Below, in pieces: positions 18,312-25,856 of a stretch of 64,000 bases of DNA. Under the pieces are notes generated by a model that was not told the DNA's origin, searched no databases, and saw only the letters and a list, made by a program, of their open reading frames with translations. The first letter of the stretch is position 1; the number at the start of each line of letters is the position of its first letter. Origin of the DNA: Glaciihabitans sp. INWT7 (GTDB lineage Bacteria; Actinomycetota; Actinomycetes; Actinomycetales; Microbacteriaceae); the NCBI RefSeq assembly GCF_014217685.1, contig NZ_CP043653.1:2174419-2238418 (forward strand), read 5' to 3'. The position numbers were made by a program, and so were the translations under genes.

Positions 18312-18398
18312 TTAAGCTGTGCGCCACCCGCAGCGGCGAGGCTGGGACCATGATCGCGATCCCGCTGATGCCCGGCCTCGGCTTGACGAGGGGCCGTG

Positions 18399-19322
18399 AT
18401 GCGCTCGGCTGAGTCCGCGCAGTCCCCCGCCGTCGCCTGGGTCGAGTCTCCGCTGCAGTTGGTCGCCGCCGCAGAGTGGGCCGAGACCCAACCGCACCGC
18501 ATCGTCGTGGCCCTGCGCGTGACGAGCCCGCAGATGCCGGCGACGGCCGCAGAGCTCCTTTCGCGGGGTGCCCGGTTCGGCGAGTGCGTGCCGTTCTTCG
18601 GCATCCCGTGGCAGTTGCTCTCCCGCCACCGCTCCTGGGCAGTGGGTGACGCCTTCTCCGGCCAGTTCCGACTCGCCTCCGCTGTGCGCCCGCCGCTCTC
18701 CCTCACTCTTCTCGACGACGGATCCCAGGCCAGCGCGATCGTCGACGCCCTCGTCGGTCGCACCAGCTTCGCGCGCCCGCACCAGCGCGAGTCGACCGCA
18801 CTCACCACTCTCGGCATCCTGGCTCGCGACCGGATGCTCGCGCTCGCAGCGCGCGACCGCCTCGAGATCGCCACCGCCTTCGAGTTCGGCGCGGTGCGCA
18901 CCGTGCTGCTGAGCGACCAGCGCATCCCCGTCACCTCGCATCGTTTCGACTGGGTGCGTCGCACCGCGCGGCCGATCGCCGTTCCCGGCAACCGCGTGCT
19001 GCTCGGCAGCGCCCTGCCCACGGACGGACGGATGCCGGTGGACCGCTACCTGCGCTGGGTGCGGTCTGAGGCGGCCGACTCCCCCCTCATCTATCTGCCT
19101 CATCGTCGGGAGACCGCTGCGGTCCGTGACGCGGTGGCCGCCATCGCTGGCGTGCGCGTCTTCGACTCCGGCTTGCCGGTCGAGCTGGTACTCGCCGGCG
19201 CGCAGGAGCCGCTAGAGGTCATCACCCTTCCGACGAGCGCGCGCACCACGCTCACCCACGTTCTCGAGGGCACCGGCAGCAGCATCCGCACGCGCTCCCT
19301 GCACCGCGAATCGATCCGATGA
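18399..19322 (+). CDS. polysialyltransferase-like (GT52-type) protein
   Basis: 307 residues. Three features match the bacterial polysialyltransferase/GT52 fold: the opening AVAWVESPLQLVAAAEW (ESPLQ motif), the late LIYLPHRRE motif (compare YxPHPRE), and a final LPVELVLAG...TLPTSARTTL, where these enzymes carry a PxE and an S/T-rich segment. Overall similarity is low, and the donor and acceptor are unknown. No signal peptide. GAGG lies seven bases before ATG 18399. The TGA overlaps the ATG of the next small gene. Divergent from the Pls-type locus. It could alternatively be a non-catalytic relative. Confidence 0.55.
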   Translation: MRSAESAQSPAVAWVESPLQLVAAAEWAETQPHRIVVALRVTSPQMPATAAELLSRGARFGECVPFFGIPWQLLSRHRSWAVGDAFSGQFRLASAVRPPLSLTLLDDGSQASAIVDALVGRTSFARPHQRESTALTTLGILARDRMLALAARDRLEIATAFEFGAVRTVLLSDQRIPVTSHRFDWVRRTARPIAVPGNRVLLGSALPTDGRMPVDRYLRWVRSEAADSPLIYLPHRRETAAVRDAVAAIAGVRVFDSGLPVELVLAGAQEPLEVITLPTSARTTLTHVLEGTGSSIRTRSLHRESIR

Positions 19323-19531
19323 GTGTGGCGACGGTGAGTCACGCAGAGTGGTTTCTCGTGGAGTCGGGCGGACTGTGCCGGTGGACCATCCGGCACCAGG
19401 TCACGGGTGAGCTGGCCGGCACGGTCCTCCGCACCCCTGCCGGCTATGTGCTCACCGACGACCAGTCGCAGCGGATCGGTAGCTTCCCCTCGCTCGAGCG
19501 GGCACTCGACGGGCTCTACGACTTCGTCTGA
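19319..19531 (+). CDS. small protein coupled to polysialyltransferase-like gene
   Basis: 70 residues, no signal or membrane helix. Its start overlaps the preceding stop (GATGA), so it is translated with the polysialyltransferase-like protein. It is clearly related to the convergent 75-residue protein encoded at 19557-19784: both share VE(S/A)G, a Trp then His (RWTIRH / RWDVQH), AG-V--RT--G(Y/F)-L, IG-F-S-E-AL. Likely one compact beta-sheet domain. No named family recognised. Confidence 0.75.
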   Translation: MSVATVSHAEWFLVESGGLCRWTIRHQVTGELAGTVLRTPAGYVLTDDQSQRIGSFPSLERALDGLYDFV

Positions 19532-19556
19532 GCCTCGCCCGCGAGAGCATGCGGGG

Positions 19557-19784
19557 TCAGGAGGCCTCTCGGCGGAGCGTTCGATCGAGGGTGGACGTCA
19601 ACAGGAACCGCAGCGCGTCTTCGACGGACGCGAAGTGGCCGATGGGCCGATCCAGCCAATCCAGCAGCTCGAAACCGTCGGTCGTGCGCCAGACCTGTCC
19701 CGCGATCAGGAGGGTGCCGTGATGCTGCACGTCCCAGCGTCCCTGACCCGCCTCGACGAGGTCGAATGCCTCCGCATAATTCAT
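19557..19784 (-). CDS. small paralogue of the 70-residue protein
   Basis: 75 residues. AAGGAG stands eight bases before the ATG at 19784, which selects this start over a longer frame. The alignment with the protein encoded at 19319-19531 is end to end apart from a charged tail (STLDRTLRREAS). The two genes are convergent with a 25-bp gap, an arrangement that suggests duplication with inversion or an inverted pair kept for a reason. No known domain seen. Confidence 0.75.
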   Translation of the reverse strand: MNYAEAFDLVEAGQGRWDVQHHGTLLIAGQVWRTTDGFELLDWLDRPIGHFASVEDALRFLLTSTLDRTLRREAS

Positions 19785-19901
19785 GTCCTGAGCTCCTTCC
19801 GACGGTAGAGCGCACCTTCGATCACGCCACGGTAGGCGACCTGCGTGAACGCCGGTCGACCGGCGGGTTAAGACATCGCGCGGGTTCGCCGAGGGTGCGC
19901 A

Positions 19902-19930
19902 TTGACGCGCCGTGCTGCACGGCGCACACT
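19902..19930 (+). promoter_or_regulatory. leaderless promoter with palindromic spacer
   Basis: TTGACG (19902-19907) and CACACT (19925-19930) are 17 bases apart, and the -10 box ends six bases before ATG 19937. A 19-bp palindrome, GCGCCGTGC-T-GCACGGCGC (19907-19925), fills the spacer and would block RNA polymerase if bound by a repressor. Confidence 0.5.
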
Positions 19931-19936
19931 TGCGAT

Positions 19937-20176
19937 ATGCCCCCACTGTCTACGGATGCCGCTGTCGGAAAAATCGTCGACCGCCTTGTGCTCCGATTTC
20001 CGAGCACCCAGCGGGATCACATCGCGTCCACCGTCGCCGAGGAATACGCTGCCCTCTCCGGCAGCCGCATCACCACCTACATCCCGAACCTCGTGGAACA
20101 CGGCGCACGATCGCGCTTGCAGCACGAGGTTCACCCCCTCCGCCCGGACCTCCGTCCGCTCGCGCCGGCCGCCTGA
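19937..20176 (+). CDS. three-helix bundle dimerization domain protein
   Basis: 79 residues, almost entirely one helical domain: VGKIVDRLVLRFPSTQRDHI, then VAEEYAALSGSRITTYIPNL and VEHGARSRLQHE. This domain is otherwise known attached to the N-terminus of actinobacterial arsenate-reductase/phosphatase-like proteins and as short stand-alone proteins. It is a paralogue of the protein encoded at 20409-20636 (VIDRLVERFP and PVLVERSARDQL align). There is no DNA-binding motif, so it probably forms dimers or hetero-oligomers. Leaderless start at ATG 19937. Confidence 0.75.
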   Translation: MPPLSTDAAVGKIVDRLVLRFPSTQRDHIASTVAEEYAALSGSRITTYIPNLVEHGARSRLQHEVHPLRPDLRPLAPAA

Positions 20177-20237
20177 CGCGCTCGCCTGACACCGCTCGCC
20201 TGACACCGCTCGCCTGACACAGCAGCCTGACACCGCC
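20171..20237. repeat. five imperfect 13-14-bp tandem repeats
   Basis: GCCTGACACCGCTC-like units start at 20171, 20184, 20198, 20212 and 20225. The first unit contains the final Ala codon and the TGA of the upstream gene, so the array grows from the stop codon. Units two and three are identical. Confidence 0.7.
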
Positions 20238-20372
20238 GCCTACTCCCGACAGCTCGAAGCTCCAGAGTCCCCATCGCCGGTCATCCGGAGGCCAGGCACC
20301 GGGATGCCGGCACCTGGTCCGCCAGCGCCAGCGAGGGTGAACAGCGAGCGAATGTCAGCTGAACGCTGCAGG

Positions 20373-20402
20373 TTGACGGCCCGGCTCTCCGGGCGCAACA
20401 AT
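20373..20402 (+). promoter_or_regulatory. second leaderless promoter with palindromic spacer
   Basis: TTGACG (20373-20378) and AACAAT (20397-20402) are 18 bases apart and the -10 box ends six bases before ATG 20409. The spacer holds GCCCGG-ctct-CCGGGC (20379-20394). The design matches that of the paralogous gene at 19937. Confidence 0.5.
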
Positions 20403-20408
20403 CGACCC

Positions 20409-20636
20409 ATGGATCAGGTGCAGGAGGATCAGGGCATCGCCAAGGTCATCGACCGGTTGGTGGAACGTTTTCCGGCCCTCGGCCGCGCACGGGTCGAGCA
20501 GGTGGTCGCGAACACCCGCGCCATGCTCGACGGCAACCCGATCCGGGACTACGTTCCGGTGCTCGTCGAACGCTCCGCGAGAGACCAGCTCCGCCGCATC
20601 GAGGCCGGCGATCCGGCCCTGGCACTGATCCGCTGA
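20409..20636 (+). CDS. three-helix bundle dimerization domain protein
   Basis: 75 residues, a single helical domain (AKVIDRLVERFPALGRARVE, ANTRAMLDGNPIRDYVPVLV, ERSARDQLRR). Closely related to the 79-residue protein encoded at 19937-20176 and under a promoter of the same layout. Leaderless start; no Shine-Dalgarno site before ATG 20409. The 210-bp gap that follows (20637-20846) is pyrimidine-rich and holds no gene I can support. Confidence 0.75.
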   Translation: MDQVQEDQGIAKVIDRLVERFPALGRARVEQVVANTRAMLDGNPIRDYVPVLVERSARDQLRRIEAGDPALALIR

Positions 20637-20846
20637 TCCCTTCTCAGACCTTTCCTCTTGTCGGGGGAATACTGCAGACTGTCAGAATGCTCTCCTAAAG
20701 TTCGCTCGGCTCGCTCTACCGGGTTTCGCAGCGTCCAGCATCCCCCTCCACTCAGCATCTCCCCTCAACTCCGGGCACCGCGGCCCTCTCGCTCCCCTCT
20801 GCGCCGCGACCCCACCCACGTCCACCCTCTTCCGACGGGAATCCCG

Positions 20847-22328
20847 ATGACCAGCACCGTCTCCACCGAATCCGCCGCAGTCCACGACGAGCCTGCTTCC
20901 GCTCTCGGAGCCCGCAATCGCCTCGTGATCTTCCTGCTGTTGATCTCCGTGTTCGTCATGATCCTCAACGAGACGATCATGGGGGTCGCGCTTCCCACGC
21001 TCACCAAGGACCTCGGCATCACCCCGAGCGCTGCACAGTGGCTCACGGCGGCGTTCCTGCTCACGATGGCCGTCATCATCCCGATCACGGGCTTCCTGCT
21101 TCAGCGCTTTCACACCAGACCGCTCTTCATCGCGGCCATGGGGCTCTTCACACTCGGCACGCTGATCGCGGCGGTCGCTCCCGGTTTCGAAATCCTGCTC
21201 GTCGCCCGCATCGTGCAGGCGAGCGGAACCGCGATCATGTTCCCGCTGCTGATGACCACCGTGATGAGCCTGGTCCCCGCTGCCACCCGTGGCCAGATGA
21301 TGGGCAACATCTCGATCGTCATCTCTGTCGCGCCGGCCATCGGACCCACGATCTCGGGCCTCATCCTCAGCGTGCTCGACTGGCGGTTCATGTTCATCCT
21401 GGTGCTGCCGATCGCGATCGCGGCCCTCATCGTCGGCGCGAGCCTCATCACCAATGTGACCGAACCGGCTGCCACCCGCATCGACCTTCTCTCGGTATTG
21501 CTCTCCGCCCTCGGTTTCGGCGGGCTGGTCTTCGGCCTCAGCAATCTCGGCACCGCGACCACCCCGCTCGAGACCTGGCTGCCGCTGGCCATCGGCGCTG
21601 CCGCGCTCGCCAGCTTCATCCTGCGCCAAGTGCGCCTTCAGCGGAGCAACCGTGCGCTGCTCGACCTTCGCACGTTCAAGACCCGCGACTTCACGTTCTC
21701 GATCGTGATGTTCGCGATCAGCATGATGGCCATGTTCGGCGCCATCGTGCTGTTGCCGTTCTATCTCGTCGGGGTGCTGCACGTGCCGGTGATCACCGTC
21801 GGCCTGCTCTTGCTTCCGGGAGGCCTCATCATGGGCCTCCTCGCCCCCATCGTCGGCCGCATCTACGATCGCGTCGGCCCGACCGTGCTGCTCATCGTTG
21901 GTTCCAGCATCGTGAGTGGCGACCTCTGGGCGATGAGGATGCTCGACGAGAACAGCTCTTTCCTCTGGGTGCTCGCGGCCCATGTCGCGCTGAGCATCGG
22001 CCTTGCGCTGCTCTTCACTCCCCTGTTCACCGCGAGTCTCGGCTCTCTCAAGCCGGAGTTGTACTCGCACGGCAGCGCCATCGTCGGCACCGTGCAACAG
22101 CTCGCCGGGGCGGCCGGAACCGCTCTCTTCGTGACGGTGATGTCCGCGCAGGCGGCCACGCTGATGGCAGCCGGCGCGTCCTCGGAGTCGGCGACCGCGT
22201 CCGGCATCCGCATCGCCTTCACCTATGGCGCCGTCATCTCGCTGTTCGCGATTCCCGCCGCTTTCTTCGTGCGCAAGCAGCGCACCGATGAAAGCTCCGG
22301 CGCCCCCGCGCAGCTCGCCTCGCACTGA
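20847..22328 (+). CDS. DHA2-type MFS multidrug transporter
   Basis: 493 residues with fourteen predicted transmembrane segments. DHA2 drug:proton antiporter features: LNETIMGVALPTLTKDLGI in helix 1, QWLTAAFLLTMAVIIPITG in helix 2, and the antiporter motif region APAIGPTISGLIL in helix 5. The closest relatives by appearance are LmrB/Mdr-like efflux pumps. The start is ATG 20847, since the upstream part of the open frame is low-complexity and non-coding in appearance. No regulator gene is adjacent. A hairpin follows the stop. Confidence 0.9.
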   Translation: MTSTVSTESAAVHDEPASALGARNRLVIFLLLISVFVMILNETIMGVALPTLTKDLGITPSAAQWLTAAFLLTMAVIIPITGFLLQRFHTRPLFIAAMGLFTLGTLIAAVAPGFEILLVARIVQASGTAIMFPLLMTTVMSLVPAATRGQMMGNISIVISVAPAIGPTISGLILSVLDWRFMFILVLPIAIAALIVGASLITNVTEPAATRIDLLSVLLSALGFGGLVFGLSNLGTATTPLETWLPLAIGAAALASFILRQVRLQRSNRALLDLRTFKTRDFTFSIVMFAISMMAMFGAIVLLPFYLVGVLHVPVITVGLLLLPGGLIMGLLAPIVGRIYDRVGPTVLLIVGSSIVSGDLWAMRMLDENSSFLWVLAAHVALSIGLALLFTPLFTASLGSLKPELYSHGSAIVGTVQQLAGAAGTALFVTVMSAQAATLMAAGASSESATASGIRIAFTYGAVISLFAIPAAFFVRKQRTDESSGAPAQLASH

Positions 22329-22335
22329 TCACCTG

Positions 22336-22351
22336 CGGCGCGAATGCGCCG
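22336..22351 (+). terminator. hairpin after MFS transporter
   Basis: CGGCGC-gaat-GCGCCG (22336-22351), seven bases after the stop codon. No T-run follows. Confidence 0.45.
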
Positions 22352-22400
22352 AGATCCTCCGATACAGTACTCACAGAACCTCGAGGAGAATACGCGCAGC

Positions 22401-22715
22401 ATGGGCAGTCTGGTGTACGGAAATTCCACCATCGAGGTGGCTTTCGACGATCGAGCGCTCATGCACCTGCAGATCGTGATCACCAACAAGCTCCGGCGCA
22501 ACGAGAGCTTCATCTTCACCTGGGTGAATGCTCCCGAACTCGGCAGCGGCCGCAGCACCATCTGGCTCGATCCGAGCAGCACCATCTTCTACCGCTACTC
22601 CGGGAGCCGCATCCCGAGCATCAACCGCGAGTGGATCGAGGTGCTCATGCTCTCGGCCAATAGCGCGAGCGGCCTGTTCTTCACTCCCGAACCTCCGAGC
22701 GGAATGAGCTCATGA
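22401..22715 (+). CDS. DUF7882 family protein
   Basis: 104 residues matching a family seen mainly in Microbacteriaceae: MGSLVYGNSTIEVAFDDRAL, a central LQIVITNKLRRNESFIFTW, then SRIPSINREWIEVLMLSANS. Relatives have been mislabelled as ATP-dependent DNA ligase because some ligases carry the domain; this protein is far too short to be a ligase. Function unknown. AGGAG lies ten bases before ATG 22401. Located between the efflux pump and the rhodopsin. Confidence 0.85.
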   Translation: MGSLVYGNSTIEVAFDDRALMHLQIVITNKLRRNESFIFTWVNAPELGSGRSTIWLDPSSTIFYRYSGSRIPSINREWIEVLMLSANSASGLFFTPEPPSGMSS

Positions 22716-22803
22716 CCCCGAGCGCGCCAACCGCCTCTCACTTTTCCCGCCCGATCGCAAGGCCCTCCCGAAGCGTCCTGACCGCGGCGCACACTGGAGA
22801 GTG

Positions 22804-23769
22804 ATGATCCACGCAAGCACCGCGCCCTGGAACGCGACCCTCACCCAGCCGGAGTACCTGCTGTCGCTGTATTTCCTGGTGATCGCCGGCCTGGCACTGT
22901 TCGCGGGCTTCCTTCGCACCTGGACGACCCGCAACGAGGTGGGCTCGCGATATCGGGGTGCTGTCGTCGCACGCCTGAGCATCACCATCGTCGCCAGCCT
23001 CAGCTACGTGCTCATCGTCGTGGAGTTCTTGCGGGGGTACGACGTCACGGGCAACGGCTATCGCCCCAACGCCCAGGCGATCCTGGCGTTCGCGCCGCGC
23101 TTCATGGACTGGTCGATCACGGTGCCTCTCCTCACTGTCGAACTGCTCGCCGTCAGCACCCTCGTAGGCGCCACTGCACGCCGCACGCAGTGGCTTGCGG
23201 GGGGCGGCGCCTTCCTCATGATCTTCACCGGATTCCTCGGGACATTCATCATCGGAGGGGGTGAGGATACCGCTCAACTCCTGCTGTGGGGCGGGATCAG
23301 CGGGGTCTTCTGGATCTTCACCTCGGTCGTTCTCATCCGGTCGGTGCGGGTATCCGCCAGAGACCTCACCACCGAGGCGGCGCAGCTGCTTCGCCAGGCC
23401 ACCGCCCTTCTGCTCGGCGGGTGGGCGATCTATCCGCTGGTCTTCCTCATCCACATCTTCGCCTTCGGTGGCGGCTGGACCACGACCATGCAGGTCGCGC
23501 TGTGCGCCACCGACGTCGTGGTGAAGATCGGATTCGGCGGTCTGGTTCATCGAATCGCGAAACTGCGGACCGCAGAAGATGTGCGGGCGGGCGATGACGT
23601 TCACCCCGAATCCATCTGGATCTCCTCCGTCAAACAGTCCGATGCCGGCGCGGCTCGCGAGGTCTATCTCTCCGAGGGGGCCATCATCCACCCCCGCCGA
23701 AGCCGCCCCCCGTCGAACTCCGCCGTTGCCGCGGTGCCGGATCCGGAAGTTCTCGATCTCGACGACTGA
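22804..23769 (+). CDS. microbial rhodopsin, likely outward proton pump
   Basis: 321 residues with seven transmembrane helices in the first 250. The retinal Schiff-base lysine is K241 with counterion D237 (ATDVVVKIGFG). Helix C reads RFMDWSITVPLLTVELL, giving R99, D102 (proton acceptor), T106 and E113 (proton donor), the D-T-E pattern of proteorhodopsin/xanthorhodopsin-type proton pumps. LLWGG in helix E puts Gly163 where xanthorhodopsin-like proteins have the opening for a carotenoid antenna. About 70 extra residues form a charged C-terminal tail. No retinal or carotenoid gene is in the window. Start is ATG 22804 or the adjoining GTG 22801. Confidence 0.93.
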   Translation: MIHASTAPWNATLTQPEYLLSLYFLVIAGLALFAGFLRTWTTRNEVGSRYRGAVVARLSITIVASLSYVLIVVEFLRGYDVTGNGYRPNAQAILAFAPRFMDWSITVPLLTVELLAVSTLVGATARRTQWLAGGGAFLMIFTGFLGTFIIGGGEDTAQLLLWGGISGVFWIFTSVVLIRSVRVSARDLTTEAAQLLRQATALLLGGWAIYPLVFLIHIFAFGGGWTTTMQVALCATDVVVKIGFGGLVHRIAKLRTAEDVRAGDDVHPESIWISSVKQSDAGAAREVYLSEGAIIHPRRSRPPSNSAVAAVPDPEVLDLDD

Positions 23770-23806
23770 ACCGGCGGTTCGGGGCCCACACTGCTCCGGG
23801 GAGGCG

Positions 23807-23832
23807 AAAAATCGCCTGTGACCTCACAGGCG
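23807..23832 (-). terminator. strong hairpin with T-run, minus direction
   Basis: CGCCTGTGA-cc-TCACAGGCG (23813-23832) is a perfect 9-bp stem, followed on the minus strand by ATTTTT. It lies in the 290-bp gap between the convergent rhodopsin and patatin genes and would stop transcripts from the patatin side. The rest of this gap (23833-24059) holds A/T-rich patches but no gene I can support. Confidence 0.55.
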
Positions 23833-24059
23833 CATTGGTCAGAGGTGCTGGCGGCGCCCACCCTCCACACGAGGGTCGCATTTCGATAAAGAAACGTGCG
23901 AGGTGCTGGCCAGATGAGCATGATAAGCCGCGTCCGTTCGCCCCGGCAACCGGTCGAGAAAGCGCCAGTTATTTCTTAAACTCACGGGCGCGGCGGCTTT
24001 TTCCATTGCGGATGATGGCTATTTTTTTGCGCCTCCATGCGGAATGAGGAGCGGCGAAA

Positions 24060-24902
24060 CTAGCCGAGGAACGCCGCGATGTCCGCGGCGACACGTCTGC
24101 CCTGTTCTCTGCCCGCGAGCGCCGAGCCAGATGCCGTGGCGGGGTCGAGGGGGTTCGTGCCGAAGGCCACGAGCGAAGCCTCATCCGCGCCGATCACGTG
24201 CACCCTCGCGGGTGCGAGCGCGGCGAGTTCGTGAGCCGGAATAGCGAGGGGCACGTTCGCCTCGGCGAGAGGAGCGAGAATGAGCACCGGGTCCGAGCCC
24301 GCGGCGAGATCGGAGTTCGCGATAGTGCGTACTCCGCCGTCGGTGTAGCGCTGACCATCGATCTCGACCGTCGGCCAGATCCCGGGCACCGCACAACTCG
24401 CGGAGACGGCGTCGATCAGGTCGACACCGGAGTCCCGGTCGAAGACACGCAACTCGCCGGTCTCGGCATTCACCGCGGTCACCAGCAGGCGCCGCTCTGG
24501 CCAGTCTTGCGCGATCAGCCGGGCGCTGATGATGGCGCGTCGGTCACCGGACGGCACTGTAGCGGCATCCAGGGCGAACCGGCCGACCCGCCGACGCCCC
24601 TCCTCGGCGGAGGTGACCCCGTCGAGAAGGCGCGCGAGGGTCTCCTGGAATTCCTGCACATCGAAAGTCGCGCCCACCTCTGCGCTGTGCTGCTCCAACT
24701 GCTGATCGAACAGCGTGCGCAGAGAAACTCCCCCGGCGACCTGGGATGCCACGACGGAGCCAGCAGAGGTGCCTACGAAGGTGGAATCGGCGGCGAAGAG
24801 TCGTGCGGCTGCGGTGGGCTGCTGCTCCTCGATGCCGAAGAGCACGCCCACCTCCCACGCGATTCCCGCGATTCCGCCGCCCGCGAGAACGAGTGCTCCC
24901 AC
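24060..24902 (-). CDS. patatin-like phospholipase family protein
   Basis: 280 residues. Oxyanion-hole glycines in LAGGGIAGIAWEVGVL (residues 5-20), nucleophile serine in VGTSAGSVVA (GxSxG) and the catalytic Asp in RYTDGGVRT (DGG). These form the Ser-Asp dyad of patatin lipid acyl hydrolases. No signal peptide, so it acts in the cytoplasm or at the membrane face. Begins two bases after the stop of the aldo/keto reductase gene, so the two are one operon. Substrate lipid unknown. Confidence 0.9.
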   Translation of the reverse strand: MGALVLAGGGIAGIAWEVGVLFGIEEQQPTAAARLFAADSTFVGTSAGSVVASQVAGGVSLRTLFDQQLEQHSAEVGATFDVQEFQETLARLLDGVTSAEEGRRRVGRFALDAATVPSGDRRAIISARLIAQDWPERRLLVTAVNAETGELRVFDRDSGVDLIDAVSASCAVPGIWPTVEIDGQRYTDGGVRTIANSDLAAGSDPVLILAPLAEANVPLAIPAHELAALAPARVHVIGADEASLVAFGTNPLDPATASGSALAGREQGRRVAADIAAFLG

Positions 24903-24904
24903 GA

Positions 24905-25744
24905 TCAGGCCTTCGGCACGTAGTCGAAGGTGTCGGGGTCGGGACCGGTGCGCTCGTTGCGGTCCAGCTCGGTGATCGACTGGATGTCGTCATCCGACAG
25001 CTCGAAGTCGAAGAGCGCGAAGTTCTCCTCGACGCGGGAGCGGGTCACCGACTTGGGGAAGACGATGTCGCCGCGCTGGATGTGCCAGCGGAGGGTGACC
25101 TGCGCCGGAGTCTTGCCGACCTTTTCGGCGATCGAGACGATGACCTCGTCATCGAGCACCTTGCCCTGGGCGATGGGTGACCATGCCTCGGTCGCGATGC
25201 CGTGTGCCTCGTCGAAGGCGCGCAGGCTGTCCTGCACGAGGTAGGGGTGAACCTCGATCTGGTTCACGGCGGGCACGATGCTCGTCTCGTCGAAGAGTCG
25301 CTGCAGGTGTGCCTGCTGGAAATTGGAGACGCCGATCGCCTTCACGCGCCCCGACTCGTACATCTCCTGCATCGCCTTCCACGTCTCGACGAAGTCGCCG
25401 ATCGTCGGCAGCGGCCAGTGGATGAGGAACAGGTCGAGGTAGTCGAACCCGAGGGCGTCGAGGGTGCCGTCGAAAGCGCTGAGTGCGGCATCCCGTGCGT
25501 GGAATCCGTTATTGAGCTTGCTGGTCACGAAGATCTCGGAGCGGTCGATGCCGGATGCCGCCACCGCTTCGCCGACCTGCTTCTCGCTGCCGTACATCTC
25601 CGCGGTGTCGATGTGACGGTAGCCTACCTCGAGGGCGTCGAGGGTTGCCTGCTTCGCGTCGTCCGGAGTTATCTGATAGGTGCCGAATCCGAGCTGCGGG
25701 ATGACGACCCCGTTGTTCAGGGTGATGGTGGGAACGTGAGTCAT
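24905..25744 (-). CDS. aldo/keto reductase
   Basis: 279 residues, a TIM-barrel NADPH-dependent carbonyl reductase similar to 2,5-diketo-D-gluconate reductases. Catalytic tetrad: Asp and Tyr in DTAEMYGSEKQVGEAV, Lys in IFVTSKLNN, His in LFLIHWPLP. The NADP-binding end shows FPKSVTRSRVEEN. AGGAG is placed nine bases before ATG 25744. Forms an operon with the patatin gene. Confidence 0.93.
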   Translation of the reverse strand: MTHVPTITLNNGVVIPQLGFGTYQITPDDAKQATLDALEVGYRHIDTAEMYGSEKQVGEAVAASGIDRSEIFVTSKLNNGFHARDAALSAFDGTLDALGFDYLDLFLIHWPLPTIGDFVETWKAMQEMYESGRVKAIGVSNFQQAHLQRLFDETSIVPAVNQIEVHPYLVQDSLRAFDEAHGIATEAWSPIAQGKVLDDEVIVSIAEKVGKTPAQVTLRWHIQRGDIVFPKSVTRSRVEENFALFDFELSDDDIQSITELDRNERTGPDPDTFDYVPKA

Positions 25745-25856
25745 TGTGCGTATCTCCTAGCGTTTCGTTGCATGTCCATTGGAGGCCAACATCGAGCGTG
25801 GCCCGAGTATGCCCAGCGATTACCCAGAAATCGAGCTTCCCGAGATCGGTGCGGGA

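Noticed and set aside
19319-20636. Toxin-antitoxin interpretation of the small-gene cluster
   Set aside because: No toxin fold, no DNA-binding antitoxin motif, and the pairs are paralogues rather than unlike partners.
20682-22325. A 547-codon open frame opposite the MFS transporter
   Set aside because: Low-complexity charged sequence, no motif, antisense to a clear fourteen-helix transporter.
22401-22715. Idea that this is an ATP-dependent DNA ligase
   Set aside because: Relatives of this domain carry that label, but 104 residues without a ligase lysine motif cannot be a ligase.
23833-24059. Possible small gene or retinal-related gene after the rhodopsin
   Set aside because: Only short frames without a ribosome binding site; the region is A/T-patchy and non-coding in appearance.
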